From Candidatus Thermokryptus mobilis (GTDB lineage Bacteria; Bacteroidota; Ignavibacteria; Kryptoniales; Kryptoniaceae), in assembly GCF_900070205.1 (NCBI RefSeq), contig NZ_FAOO01000014.1, positions 1 to 51,065 of the forward strand: a DNA stretch of 51,065 nt. Reading direction: 5' to 3'. Below, piece after piece: positions 33,517 through 42,576 of this stretch (position 1 is the stretch's first letter; every line of letters starts with the position of its first letter). The notes beneath the pieces are model-generated. The model was given only the letters and a program-made list of their open reading frames with translations. It made no database searches and was not told the origin of the DNA. Made by a program: the position numbers and the translations under genes.

Positions 33517-34848
33517 ATGCCAAGGACAAAAGTCATTATCATGGGAGCTGCTGGTCGTGACTTCCATAATTTCAACATGTTTTACAGGGATAATCAAAAT
33601 TACGAAGTGATCGCCTTTACCGCAACACAAATTCCAAACATTGAAAATAGAAAATACCCGCCTGAACTTGCTGGCAAACTTTACCCAGAAGGAATTCCAA
33701 TTTATCCCGAGGAAAAGCTTGAAGAATTGATCAAGAAATTCAAAGTTGATGAAGTTGTGTTTTCGTATTCTGATGTTTCGCATCAATATGTTATGGAGAG
33801 AGCATCAAGGGTGATTTCCTCTGGTGCAAGTTTCAGATTGCTTGGGTTAAATCAAACAATGCTTGAAAGTAAAGTTCCAGTTGTGGCTGTTGTAGCTGTA
33901 AGAACGGGTTGTGGAAAGAGTCAAACATCAAGAAAGGTTGCAAAATTGTTAAGAGGAATGGGATTGAAAGTTGTCGTTGTAAGACATCCAATGCCGTATG
34001 GCGATTTGAGAAAACAAGTTGTTCAAAGATTCGCTTCAATTGAAGATATGATACGACAAAACTGCACAATTGAAGAAATGGAAGAGTATGAACCACATAT
34101 TGTAAATGGTGGAGTAGTTTATGCGGGCGTTGATTACGAAAAAATCCTCCGTCAAGCGGAAAGTGAAGCTGATGTTATAGTTTGGGATGGAGGAAATAAC
34201 GATATGCCATTTTTCAGACCAGATTTAACCATTGTGGTAACCGATCCACATAGACCCGGGCATGAATTAACTTACTACCCTGGTAGTTCAAATTTAAGAA
34301 TTGCTGATGTGGTTGTTATAAATAAGGTTGACTCTGCAAGACCCGAGGATGTTGAAACTGTGCGGAAAAATATAAGGGAGGTCAATCCAAAAGCAATAAT
34401 AGTTGAGTCAGCATCACCGATTTTTGTTGAAGATGGTGCGTTGATACGAGGCAAAAGAGCTCTTGCGGTTGAAGATGGTCCAACACTTACTCACGGAGAG
34501 ATGAGTTATGGTGCAGCGGTCTTAGCTGCGAGGAAATTCGGGGCAAAGGAACTCGTTGACCCTCGTGATTATGCTGTTGGTTCAATAAAAGAGACATTCA
34601 AAAAATACCCACAAATAAAAGATTTACTTCCAGCGGTTGGTTATGGGAAAGAACAAATAAAAGAGCTTGAAAAAACAATCAACAGAACACCAGCGGACAT
34701 AGTTATAATTGGAACTCCAATTGACCTGAGAAGGATTTTGAAGATGAACAAGCCAAGTGTCCGAGTTAGATATGAACTTCAAGAAATAGGTAAGCCAGAC
34801 CTACAAGACATACTTGAGGAATTCGTTAAAAAGAACATCAAAAAATAA
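33517..34848 (+). CDS. COG2403-type GTPase (cyclic 2,3-diphosphoglycerate synthetase-like)
   Basis: 443 residues with a strong AAGGAGG site before the ATG. The N-terminal Rossmann-like part begins VIIMGAAGRDFHNFNMFYRD. The nucleotide loop is AVRTGCGKSQTSRKVAKLL near 130, and VWDGGNNDMPFFRPDLTIVV and VVINKVDSA resemble switch and NKxD motifs. The family includes the archaeal cyclic 2,3-diphosphoglycerate synthetase, but bacterial members have no settled role. It starts an operon with ornithine carbamoyltransferase (14 bases later), carbamate kinase and aspartate carbamoyltransferase, so a function tied to carbamoyl phosphate or arginine metabolism is a reasonable inference. It is cytosolic, with no membrane segment. 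Confidence 0.85.
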   Translation: MPRTKVIIMGAAGRDFHNFNMFYRDNQNYEVIAFTATQIPNIENRKYPPELAGKLYPEGIPIYPEEKLEELIKKFKVDEVVFSYSDVSHQYVMERASRVISSGASFRLLGLNQTMLESKVPVVAVVAVRTGCGKSQTSRKVAKLLRGMGLKVVVVRHPMPYGDLRKQVVQRFASIEDMIRQNCTIEEMEEYEPHIVNGGVVYAGVDYEKILRQAESEADVIVWDGGNNDMPFFRPDLTIVVTDPHRPGHELTYYPGSSNLRIADVVVINKVDSARPEDVETVRKNIREVNPKAIIVESASPIFVEDGALIRGKRALAVEDGPTLTHGEMSYGAAVLAARKFGAKELVDPRDYAVGSIKETFKKYPQIKDLLPAVGYGKEQIKELEKTINRTPADIVIIGTPIDLRRILKMNKPSVRVRYELQEIGKPDLQDILEEFVKKNIKK

Positions 34849-34862
34849 ACTTGGGAAATTAA

Positions 34863-35786
34863 ATGCGAAACAAAGATTTTATCTCAATTCATGATTTAAC
34901 GATTGAAGAAATCAATCGGATTTTTGAGTTAACTAAGGAGATGAAATCAAATCCTAAAAAATTTTCAAACTCACTTGAGGGTAAAATCCTTGCTCTGATT
35001 TTTGAAAAGCCATCGCTGAGAACGCGGGTAAGTTTTGAAGTTGGAATCCGTCAGCTTGGTGGCGATGCGATTTATCTTGCTCCCTCAGATATTCAAATGG
35101 GCAAAAGGGAATCGGTTTATGATGTAGGTAAAACACTTGAGAGAATGGTTGATGCAATCATGATCAGAACATTTGCACATAAAATAGTCCTTGAACTTGC
35201 AAGGGCAGTTAAAATCCCGGTCATAAATGGTCTTACGGATCTCCTCCATCCGTGTCAAGCTATGGCTGACTATTTCACAATGATTGAAAAGAAGGGGGAC
35301 TTAAAAAAATTAAAGGTTGTCTTCATCGGTGATGGAAATAATGTTTGCCATTCACTGATGTTTGGAGCTGCGAAACTCGGTGTAAATTTCTGGGCTGTAA
35401 CACCAAAAGGTTATGAGCCAAAGCGTGAAATCTATCAACTTGCTATTGAAGATGCTAAGCTTACAGGTGCTAAAATAAACATCATAAATGATCCAACAGA
35501 AGGTATAAAAGACGCTGATGTTGTTTACACCGATGTCTGGGCAAGCATGGGGCAAGAAGCTGAAGCAGAGATAAGGAAAAAAATTTTCCAACCATATCAA
35601 GTAAATCAGGAACTTTTCTCACTGGCTAAACCAGATGCAATTTTTATGCACTGTCTTCCAGCGCATCGCGGTGAGGAAGTTACAGATGATGTAATTGATT
35701 CACCAAATAGCGTTGTATTTGAAGAGGCGGAAAATCGTCTGCATGTTCAAAAGGCGATAATGTATGAGTTGATGAAAGATAGATAA
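34863..35786 (+). CDS. argF: Ornithine carbamoyltransferase
   Basis: 307 residues. The carbamoyl-phosphate site is KPSLRTRVSFEVG (SxRTR form), with QMGKRESVYDVGKTL, HPCQAMADYFT and the ornithine loop FMHCLPAHRGEEV. It makes citrulline from carbamoyl phosphate and ornithine, or runs backward in arginine breakdown. The adjacent carbamate kinase permits both directions. No other arg or arc gene is in the window, so the direction cannot be decided from here; the symbol argF is by homology and arcB would be the name for a catabolic role. Confidence 0.95.
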   Translation: MRNKDFISIHDLTIEEINRIFELTKEMKSNPKKFSNSLEGKILALIFEKPSLRTRVSFEVGIRQLGGDAIYLAPSDIQMGKRESVYDVGKTLERMVDAIMIRTFAHKIVLELARAVKIPVINGLTDLLHPCQAMADYFTMIEKKGDLKKLKVVFIGDGNNVCHSLMFGAAKLGVNFWAVTPKGYEPKREIYQLAIEDAKLTGAKINIINDPTEGIKDADVVYTDVWASMGQEAEAEIRKKIFQPYQVNQELFSLAKPDAIFMHCLPAHRGEEVTDDVIDSPNSVVFEEAENRLHVQKAIMYELMKDR

Positions 35787-35803
35787 ACAAAAAATTTCAA
35801 AAT

Positions 35804-36748
35804 ATGGCATCAAAAAAAGCTCTTTTAGCCATTGGTGGGAACTCCCTTATAAGAGCAGGACAACGGGGAACAATAGAAGAACAATTTGAAAATGCTCAAA
35901 GGACAGCTGAATATATAGCCGAGCTAATTGAAATGGATTTTGATCTTGTGATAACTCATGGGAACGGACCTCAGGTTGGCGCTCAACTTATAAGGGTTGA
36001 AGCAGGAGCTGGACAAGTTTATTCTATGCCTCTTGATGTATGTGTGGCTTCAACGCAGGGCGAGATAGGTTATATACTTCAAAACTCAATTCAAAAGTCG
36101 CTCTGGAAAAGAGGGATTAAAAAACCAGTCATCACGATAATAACACAAGTTTTAGTAGATAAAGACGACCCTGGGTTTACTAAACCAAGTAAGCCAGTGG
36201 GTCCATTCTACACGAAAGAAGAAGCTGAAAGGAAAAAGACATTAGGATGGGAAATAATTGAAGATGCTGGAAGAGGTTATCGCAGGGTCGTCCCTTCCCC
36301 GAAACCAATAGACATAATTGAAAAGGAAGCGATCAAACAATGCGTTGAAGATGGTATGGTCGTAATAGCAGTAGGAGGTGGAGGCATCCCAGTCGTTAAA
36401 AAAGATGAACACTTTGCAGGGGTTGAAGCTGTAATTGACAAGGACAGGGCTTCGGCTGTTTTGGCGAAATATCTTGAGGTTGATTATTTTATCATATCAA
36501 CCGACACAGATAAAGTTTATTTGAACTATAAGAAACCGAACCAAAGGGCGCTTGATGTGATAAGTATTGAAGAGGCAAAAAAGTTTTATGAAGAGGGACA
36601 TTTCCCTGCTGGAAGTATGGGACCAAAAATTGAAGCCGTAGTTGATTTCATCGGTAATGGGGGCAATTGTGCAATTATAACTTCACCGGAAAATTTAGTT
36701 CAAGCAGTTCTTGGAAAGGCAGGAACAAGGATTGTCAAATCAAAATAA
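35804..36748 (+). CDS. arcC: Carbamate kinase
   Basis: 314 residues of the amino-acid kinase fold: LLAIGGNSLIRAGQ, VITHGNGPQVGAQL, AVGGGGIPVV, AGVEAVIDKDRASAVLA and HFPAGSMGPKIEAVVDF. It interconverts ATP plus carbamate with ADP plus carbamoyl phosphate. Placed between the two carbamoyltransferases (17 bases after argF, 10 before pyrB), it can either supply carbamoyl phosphate to both or recover ATP from citrulline. In hyperthermophilic archaea a closely similar enzyme works as a carbamoyl-phosphate synthetase; whether that holds here is inference. Confidence 0.95.
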   Translation: MASKKALLAIGGNSLIRAGQRGTIEEQFENAQRTAEYIAELIEMDFDLVITHGNGPQVGAQLIRVEAGAGQVYSMPLDVCVASTQGEIGYILQNSIQKSLWKRGIKKPVITIITQVLVDKDDPGFTKPSKPVGPFYTKEEAERKKTLGWEIIEDAGRGYRRVVPSPKPIDIIEKEAIKQCVEDGMVVIAVGGGGIPVVKKDEHFAGVEAVIDKDRASAVLAKYLEVDYFIISTDTDKVYLNYKKPNQRALDVISIEEAKKFYEEGHFPAGSMGPKIEAVVDFIGNGGNCAIITSPENLVQAVLGKAGTRIVKSK

Positions 36749-36758
36749 ATTTTGAAAA

Positions 36759-37682
36759 ATGCCAAGGTTAAATCATGTGATTGAATCGCAACAATTTACG
36801 CTTCCTCTTATTCACGAGGTTTTTCAAGTTGCGGATCAAATGGAAAAAATACTTGATAGGGGCGGAACCCTTGACTATCAAAACAAAATCATGGCTTCTT
36901 TATTTTATGCTCCTTCAACAAGGACAAGGTTCTCTTTTGAGTCGGCGATGTATCGCCTTGGCGGAAAAGTCATAACAACAGAGCAAGCCCATATGTTTTC
37001 ATCTGTCATTGGCGGTGAAACGCTTGAGGATACAATAAGGGTTGTATCAAACTTTGCAGATGTCATCGTCTTGCGACATACTGAAATTGGAGCTGCAAAA
37101 AGAGCATCTCTTGTCTCAAAAGTTCCCATAATAAATGCCGGCGATGGGAAAGGCGGACAACATCCAACACAAGCTCTTTTAGATCTTTACACAATTTATA
37201 AAGAGCTTGGCTACATTGATGGACTTAAAGTTGCATTTGTCGGAGACCTTGAACAAGGCAGAACCGTAAGATCGCTTGCTTACCTTCTTGGGAAATTTGA
37301 AAGGGTCATGCTTTACTTCATTGCGCCCGATTTCCTCCAGATAAAAGAGGATATACAAGATTATTTAACGAGACACAACGTTTGGTTCACGCTTGAAAAT
37401 GACTTAAACAAAGTCATATCTGAAGTTGATGTGGTTTATGTGACAAGGATTGAAAAGGAGAGATTCGGCGATAAAATTGAACTTTATGAGAAAACGGTTA
37501 AAAACTATTTCATTGATAAAGATATGCTTCAAAAGTTGAAACAAAGGGCAATAATAATGCACCCTTTGCCAAGGTTAAACGAGATATCAATTGAGGTTGA
37601 TGACGATCCACGGGCTGTTTACTTCAAACAAACTCGCAACGGACTACTTGTAAGAATGGCGCTTCTGACAATGGTTTTATGA
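36759..37682 (+). CDS. pyrB: Aspartate carbamoyltransferase catalytic chain
   Basis: 307 residues. The carbamoyl-phosphate loop is YAPSTRTRFSFESAM, followed by HPTQALLDLYT, FVGDLEQGRTVRSLAYLL and IIMHPLPRLNEIS, all typical of PyrB and distinct from the ArgF loop HCLPAHRG. It makes carbamoyl-aspartate, the first dedicated step of pyrimidine synthesis. No pyrI regulatory chain follows. As the last gene of the operon it ties arginine/ornithine and pyrimidine branches to one source of carbamoyl phosphate. Confidence 0.95.
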   Translation: MPRLNHVIESQQFTLPLIHEVFQVADQMEKILDRGGTLDYQNKIMASLFYAPSTRTRFSFESAMYRLGGKVITTEQAHMFSSVIGGETLEDTIRVVSNFADVIVLRHTEIGAAKRASLVSKVPIINAGDGKGGQHPTQALLDLYTIYKELGYIDGLKVAFVGDLEQGRTVRSLAYLLGKFERVMLYFIAPDFLQIKEDIQDYLTRHNVWFTLENDLNKVISEVDVVYVTRIEKERFGDKIELYEKTVKNYFIDKDMLQKLKQRAIIMHPLPRLNEISIEVDDDPRAVYFKQTRNGLLVRMALLTMVL

Positions 37683-37685
37683 GCA

Positions 37686-37717
37686 TTTGCAACTATTTCA
37701 AAATTTTTGTATAATTG
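37686..37717 (+). promoter_or_regulatory. Bacteroidota-type promoter of metE
   Basis: TTTG at 37686-37689, a 20-base spacer and TATAATTG at 37710-37717, one mismatch from TAnnTTTG. The predicted leader to the metE ATG is about 30 bases. This suggests that metE is transcribed apart from the pyrB operon. Confidence 0.55.
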
Positions 37718-37751
37718 CTACTAAATAAATAAAAACTAAATTCAACTGAGG

Positions 37752-40046
37752 ATGGCAATAAAAACGACCGCTTTCGGTTACCCCAAAATCGGTCCAAATA
37801 GAGAATTAAAAAAAGTAGTTGAAAGCTACTGGGCTGGTCAAATAACGAAAGAGGAACTTTACAAACAGACAGAAGAGATTCAAATTCAGCGTTTAAAGAC
37901 ACTGAAAGAAGCTGAACTTGACTACATTCCATCAAACGATTTTTCGCTTTATGATTTCATACTTGACATTTCAACAATGCTTGGTGTAATACCGAAAAGA
38001 TTTGGCGATAATTACGACATTGACACATACTTTGCAATGGCTCGTGGGAGTAAAACAGCTGTCGCTTGTGAGATGACGAAATGGTTTGACACAAATTATC
38101 ACTATATCGTGCCAGAGTTTGAAAATGAATTCAAACTTTTAAAAAATAGACCACTTGACTCGTATAAATTTGCGCTTGAAAAGGTCGGCGTAGAAACAAA
38201 ACCTGTCCTCGTTGGTCCATTTACTTATGTTTGGCTTGGCAAAGTCCCCAAGAAACAAGAGGGAACACTTTTAGTTCATATGGTCAAAGCGAGAGAGAGT
38301 GAACGCTTCAAAGAACTTGTTATAAATGCCTCAAAAATTTACAACCAAATTTTAAAAGAACTTGAGGCAAACGGAGTTAAAGCCGTTCAACTTGACGAGC
38401 CAGCGCTTGTCCTTGACCTTGAAGAAGATGATGTTGCAATTTTAATTGAGTCCTACAGGACTTTAACGCAAGGACTTAAAGATATTGAAGTTTTCGTCCA
38501 TACATATTACGAAAGTTTGTCAAGGTATGAAGAGATTGTTAATAATTTGCCTGTGAGTGGAATTGGACTTGATTTCACAGTCAACGATGAAAATCTTGAG
38601 AATTTGAAAAAGTTTGGATTTCCAAAGGACAAAAAATTAATCACGGGGATTGTCTCGGGCAGAGACCCATGGAAAATTGACTTTGCGAAAACCGTTGACT
38701 TAATAAATCAAATTTTAAATTTCGTCAGCGAAGATAAACTTATAATTTCAAACTCATCTCCGCTTTTCCACCTCCCGGTTTCAATAGAGTATGAAAAGGG
38801 ACATCTTGATGAGAGGTTGATTAACCTTTTATCATTTGCGAATGAACGGCTTGATGAATTGAAAACACTGAAAAAAATAATTAACGAGGGCTTTCCTGTA
38901 CCTTCACAAAATTTACAAGCGATAATGGATGAATTCAAAGATGAGCGGGTGCGAAGAAGAGTTGCAGAAATTGATGAGAATAAAATTGGCAGGAAAGATA
39001 ACTTCAAAGAAAGATACCAGAAGCAAATTTCACTACTTGGATTGCCGAAATTCCCAACAACCACAATAGGCAGCTTCCCGCAAACAAAAGAAGTCAGGAA
39101 AACAAGAGCTGACTTCGTTGCTGGTAAAATCTCACAAGATGAATATGAAAACTTCATAAAAGAGCAAATAAAAAATGTCATAAAAATTCAAGAGGAACTT
39201 GAACTTGATGTTCTCGTCCATGGCGAATTTGAAAGATCGGATATGGTTGAATTTTTCGGACAAAAGATGAAGGGCTTCGCATTTACGAAGAACGGTTGGG
39301 TTCAATCATACGGGACAAGATGCGTAAGACCGCCAATTATCCACGGAGATGTTTCAAGACCTGAACCGATGACTGTTAAGGAAATCTCTTATGCTCAGTC
39401 GCTCACTTCAAAACCAGTTAAAGGAATGCTCACTGGACCTGTTACGATTTTAAGTTGGTCGTTTTATAGAAAGGACATACCAAAAAAAGAAATCGCTTAT
39501 CAAATTGCACTTGCATTAAGAGATGAGGTTAGCGACCTTGAAAGAGCTGGGATAAAGGTAATTCAAATTGATGAACCGGCTTTTAGAGAAGGGCTTCCGC
39601 TTAAAAAGTCAAAGCAGAGGGAATATCTTGAATGGGCTGTTAACGCTTTTAAATTGACCAATGAACAAGTCAAACCGGAGACACAAATTCAAACGCATAT
39701 GTGCTATTCTGAGTTCAATGAGATCATTGAATACATCTATGCTATGGACTCTGATGTCATCTTGATAGAGGCATCACGAAGCAAGGGTGAAATACTTGAT
39801 GCATTTGAAAGGTTCAAATATGACCACGCAATCGGTCCCGGTGTCTATGATATCCACTCCCCACGCATTCCAACAGTTGAAGAGATGCTTGAGATAGCCG
39901 AGAGGTCAATAAAGTTAATTGACAAAAATTTGATATGGATTAATCCTGATTGCGGTCTTAAAACGAGAAATTGGGAAGAGGTTATTCCATCGTTAAAAAA
40001 TATGGTCACCGTGGCAAAAATTATGCGAGAAAGATATGGTGACTAA
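37752..40046 (+). CDS. metE: Cobalamin-independent methionine synthase
   Basis: 764 residues, the usual full length. The N-terminal barrel begins TTAFGYPKIGPNRELKKVVE. The C-terminal catalytic barrel has TTTIGSFPQTKEVR, VHGEFERSDMVEFF, LTGPVTILSWSF and QIDEPAFREGLPL. The zinc ligands are visible: His and Cys of QTHMCYSEF, Glu of LIEASRSKG and Cys of NPDCGLKTR. It transfers a methyl group from polyglutamyl methyltetrahydrofolate to homocysteine. GAGG precedes the ATG. It ends four bases into the convergent hydrolase gene. Confidence 0.98.
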   Translation: MAIKTTAFGYPKIGPNRELKKVVESYWAGQITKEELYKQTEEIQIQRLKTLKEAELDYIPSNDFSLYDFILDISTMLGVIPKRFGDNYDIDTYFAMARGSKTAVACEMTKWFDTNYHYIVPEFENEFKLLKNRPLDSYKFALEKVGVETKPVLVGPFTYVWLGKVPKKQEGTLLVHMVKARESERFKELVINASKIYNQILKELEANGVKAVQLDEPALVLDLEEDDVAILIESYRTLTQGLKDIEVFVHTYYESLSRYEEIVNNLPVSGIGLDFTVNDENLENLKKFGFPKDKKLITGIVSGRDPWKIDFAKTVDLINQILNFVSEDKLIISNSSPLFHLPVSIEYEKGHLDERLINLLSFANERLDELKTLKKIINEGFPVPSQNLQAIMDEFKDERVRRRVAEIDENKIGRKDNFKERYQKQISLLGLPKFPTTTIGSFPQTKEVRKTRADFVAGKISQDEYENFIKEQIKNVIKIQEELELDVLVHGEFERSDMVEFFGQKMKGFAFTKNGWVQSYGTRCVRPPIIHGDVSRPEPMTVKEISYAQSLTSKPVKGMLTGPVTILSWSFYRKDIPKKEIAYQIALALRDEVSDLERAGIKVIQIDEPAFREGLPLKKSKQREYLEWAVNAFKLTNEQVKPETQIQTHMCYSEFNEIIEYIYAMDSDVILIEASRSKGEILDAFERFKYDHAIGPGVYDIHSPRIPTVEEMLEIAERSIKLIDKNLIWINPDCGLKTRNWEEVIPSLKNMVTVAKIMRERYGD

Positions 40047-40837
40047 ATTTTCTGCAAGAAATTTAAAATCGCCCGATTAAATTCTTCAGCATTTTCAAGG
40101 TTGCTTAAATGCCCGGCGTTTGGAATGACGACGAGTTCGCTTTCCTTAATTTTCAAGTTGATTTCCCGAGCTAACGCAGGTGGTGTTAAGGCATCATCTT
40201 CGCCTACAATTATCAATGTGGGAACATCTATCTTCTCGAGCACGGAGGTTGTGTCCGTTCTCGTTGAAAGGGATATCAAATTTCCTGCGATTCCCTTCTC
40301 ATCATTTTCATATATCAATTTCTTTACAAACTCAACGACTTCATAGTTTCTTTCAAATGTCTTCTGTGAAAGAGCTGTTTTTACAAACTCATCAATAAAT
40401 TTTTCCTTCCCGTGAAATTTCAATATGTGAAGCATTTGATTTCTTCTTAATTTTGCTTCGTTCCCGTCGGATTCAGCCCTTGTATCGCATAATATCAAAG
40501 CATGGAAAAACGACGGATTTTTTTCATATGCTCTTAAAAGCACATATCCACCCATTGACAAACCACAGGCGATAACTTTTTCAATTTTTAAGCTCAGAAG
40601 CAACTCAATGAAATCATCCACATGATTTTCAAACATATATTGTCCATCACCGACCTCACTTTTACCGAAACCTCTAAGGTCATATGTAAGTATAGAAAAT
40701 TTATCCCGCAAAGCTTTAACCTGTCCTTCCCACATTTTTTGATTCAGCGGGAAGGCGTGAACGAAAACAACAACAGGGCTTGATTCAAGCTGATGGAGGT
40801 TATAATTAATTACAAAGCCATTTACTTTTATTTCCAT
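40043..40837 (-). CDS. Alpha/beta hydrolase
   Basis: 264 residues. The fold shows VVVFVHAFPLNQKMWEGQ (oxyanion region), YDLRGFGKS, the nucleophile elbow CGLSMGGYVL, the acid in VGEDDALTPPA and the His in NAGHLSNLENAEEF, so the catalytic triad is complete. It resembles the 3-oxoadipate enol-lactonase/esterase group, but the substrate is unknown. I took the ATG giving MEIKVNGF at 40837; the open frame upstream to 40876 runs into the permease gene. It is the last gene on the maltodextrin strand (19 bases after the second permease) and may belong to that transcript by position only. Confidence 0.85.
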   Translation of the reverse strand: MEIKVNGFVINYNLHQLESSPVVVFVHAFPLNQKMWEGQVKALRDKFSILTYDLRGFGKSEVGDGQYMFENHVDDFIELLLSLKIEKVIACGLSMGGYVLLRAYEKNPSFFHALILCDTRAESDGNEAKLRRNQMLHILKFHGKEKFIDEFVKTALSQKTFERNYEVVEFVKKLIYENDEKGIAGNLISLSTRTDTTSVLEKIDVPTLIIVGEDDALTPPALAREINLKIKESELVVIPNAGHLSNLENAEEFNRAILNFLQKI

Positions 40838-40856
40838 AATTGCGCCAAAATTTTTT

Positions 40857-41696
40857 TTAACCTTTAACGCTTCCAAGCGTAAGCCCAGAGATAAGATATC
40901 TACTCAAAATTAAAAATAGCAAAACAGCTGGTATACTTACAAAAAGAGAGCCTGCTGCATAAAGCCCCCATTGAGTTGCCATGCTTGACTCAAATTGTTT
41001 AAGTCCGATTGCAAGTGTGTAAAGTTCCGGCTCTTGTAGAATCTGTGCAGCAACGACATACTCAGCCCAAGACGACATAAAAGAAAAAAGCGCTGTTATG
41101 ACAAGAGCAGGAAGAGCCAATGGGAAGACAACTTTATAAAATGCTTGAAATTGATTGCATCCATCTATCCGTGCAGCTTCTTCCAAACTTACCGGAATCG
41201 TATCATAATATCCCTTCATCTGCCAAACACAAAAAGGTAAAGCAGTTGATGTATAAACAATGATCACGCCAAGATAACTGTTAAGCAGTTTAAGTTTTAT
41301 AAGCATTATGTAAAGGGGAAGCAAAAGCATTGTTGCGGGAAACATCTGCGTTATCAAAATTCCAATCATAACCGCCTTTTTTCCGAAGAACTTAAACCTT
41401 GACAGAGCATAACCAGCGGTTGAAGCAAGTGTAACCCCGGTTATCATAACTGCAAGAGAAATAAGCGTTGAGTTAAGAAGCCATCTCAAAAACGGCGTCT
41501 CTGTAAATAAAGAGATATAAGAACTTAAAGTTGCCCCCTCGGGGATTATGCTAAGTGAAGTTGAGAGAAGCTTGTCAGCGGGTCTTAAAGATATGCTCAC
41601 AACATTTAAAACAGGATAAATAGTTAAAGACGTGAAAATCACAAGGAAAAGATAGGCAGAGAAGTCAATCAAAATTTTTTTCACTTTTTCATTCAT
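40857..41696 (-). CDS. Sugar ABC transporter permease, MalG type
   Basis: About 279 residues with six hydrophobic helices. The EAA loop that docks on the ATPase reads VSLEEAARIDGCNQFQAFYKVVFPLALPAL. SRFKFFGKKAVMIGILITQMFPATMLLLPLY is the conserved MalG region. It forms the inner-membrane channel for a sugar together with the next-upstream MalF-type permease; the starts overlap as ATGAATGA, which fixes this ATG at 41696. No ATP-binding subunit is coded in the operon. Confidence 0.93.
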   Translation of the reverse strand: MNEKVKKILIDFSAYLFLVIFTSLTIYPVLNVVSISLRPADKLLSTSLSIIPEGATLSSYISLFTETPFLRWLLNSTLISLAVMITGVTLASTAGYALSRFKFFGKKAVMIGILITQMFPATMLLLPLYIMLIKLKLLNSYLGVIIVYTSTALPFCVWQMKGYYDTIPVSLEEAARIDGCNQFQAFYKVVFPLALPALVITALFSFMSSWAEYVVAAQILQEPELYTLAIGLKQFESSMATQWGLYAAGSLFVSIPAVLLFLILSRYLISGLTLGSVKG

Positions 41697-42576
41697 ATAC
41701 AGACTCAACCGCTCTTGTTTTCTTTAAGAAATACAGCCCTATGGCAAGCAGTATGAAAAATATCACGACCGATAAAGCTGAAGCATAACCATACCTGTAG
41801 AGGTTAAACGCTGCTTTATAAACATATGAGACGAGTATATGTGTTTGATCTGCCGGTTCCCCTCCATTTGAAACAAGCCAAACTATGTTAAGGTTATTGA
41901 ATGTCCATATAATGCCAAGGGTTATAGCTGGGGCCATAACAGGTCTTAAAAATGGCAGGGTTATATTTTTGAATTTCTGCCACGCTGATGCTCCGTCAAT
42001 TTCAGCTGCTTCATATAATTCTTGAGGAATGCTTTGCAGTCCACCTAAAGCAACAACCATCATAAAAGGAAAACCAAGCCAAACATTTGTTATTATACAA
42101 GCAGTAAAAGCTTCAAATGGTCTCAAAAGCCACTCAACTGGTGAAAGGTTCAAGTATTTTGCGATGAAGATATTAATTGCACCATATTCATAGTTAAACA
42201 TACTCCTCCAAGTAAGTGCAGTTATCACCTGAGGAATTGCCCAAGGTAAAATTAGAAGCGTTCTAAAAATTGGCTTAAATTTAAGTGATTTCCTATTCAA
42301 AACTAAAGCAAGAAAAACACCAATGAGAACATGAAATGAAACATTCACAAATGTCCAAATCAATGTCTTAAAGAAAACCGAATAAAAAATCCCCTCAGAG
42401 AAAACCTTGACATACTGCTTCAACCCAATTATCCTCCAATCGCGAAAGTGCCTCAAGCTCATATTTGAAAGCGAGATGACGATGTTATAAACAAATGGAT
42501 AAACGATGACTCCAAACATTACGATAACCGCTGGCAATAGAAAAGCAATTATAAAGATGTTTTGCCTTTTACTCAT
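41689..42576 (-). CDS. Sugar ABC transporter permease, MalF type
   Basis: 295 residues, six to seven helices. The EAA loop is LYEAAEIDGASAWQKFKNITLPFLRPVMAP, preceded by the usual LPWAIPQVITALTWRSMFN helix. NVWLGFPFMMVVALGGLQSIP is typical of MalF/UgpA-like subunits. The N-terminal periplasmic extension of E. coli MalF is missing, as in most thermophile and Gram-positive forms. It overlaps the binding-protein gene by eight bases and the MalG gene by eight. Confidence 0.93.
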   Translation of the reverse strand: MSKRQNIFIIAFLLPAVIVMFGVIVYPFVYNIVISLSNMSLRHFRDWRIIGLKQYVKVFSEGIFYSVFFKTLIWTFVNVSFHVLIGVFLALVLNRKSLKFKPIFRTLLILPWAIPQVITALTWRSMFNYEYGAINIFIAKYLNLSPVEWLLRPFEAFTACIITNVWLGFPFMMVVALGGLQSIPQELYEAAEIDGASAWQKFKNITLPFLRPVMAPAITLGIIWTFNNLNIVWLVSNGGEPADQTHILVSYVYKAAFNLYRYGYASALSVVIFFILLAIGLYFLKKTRAVESVYE

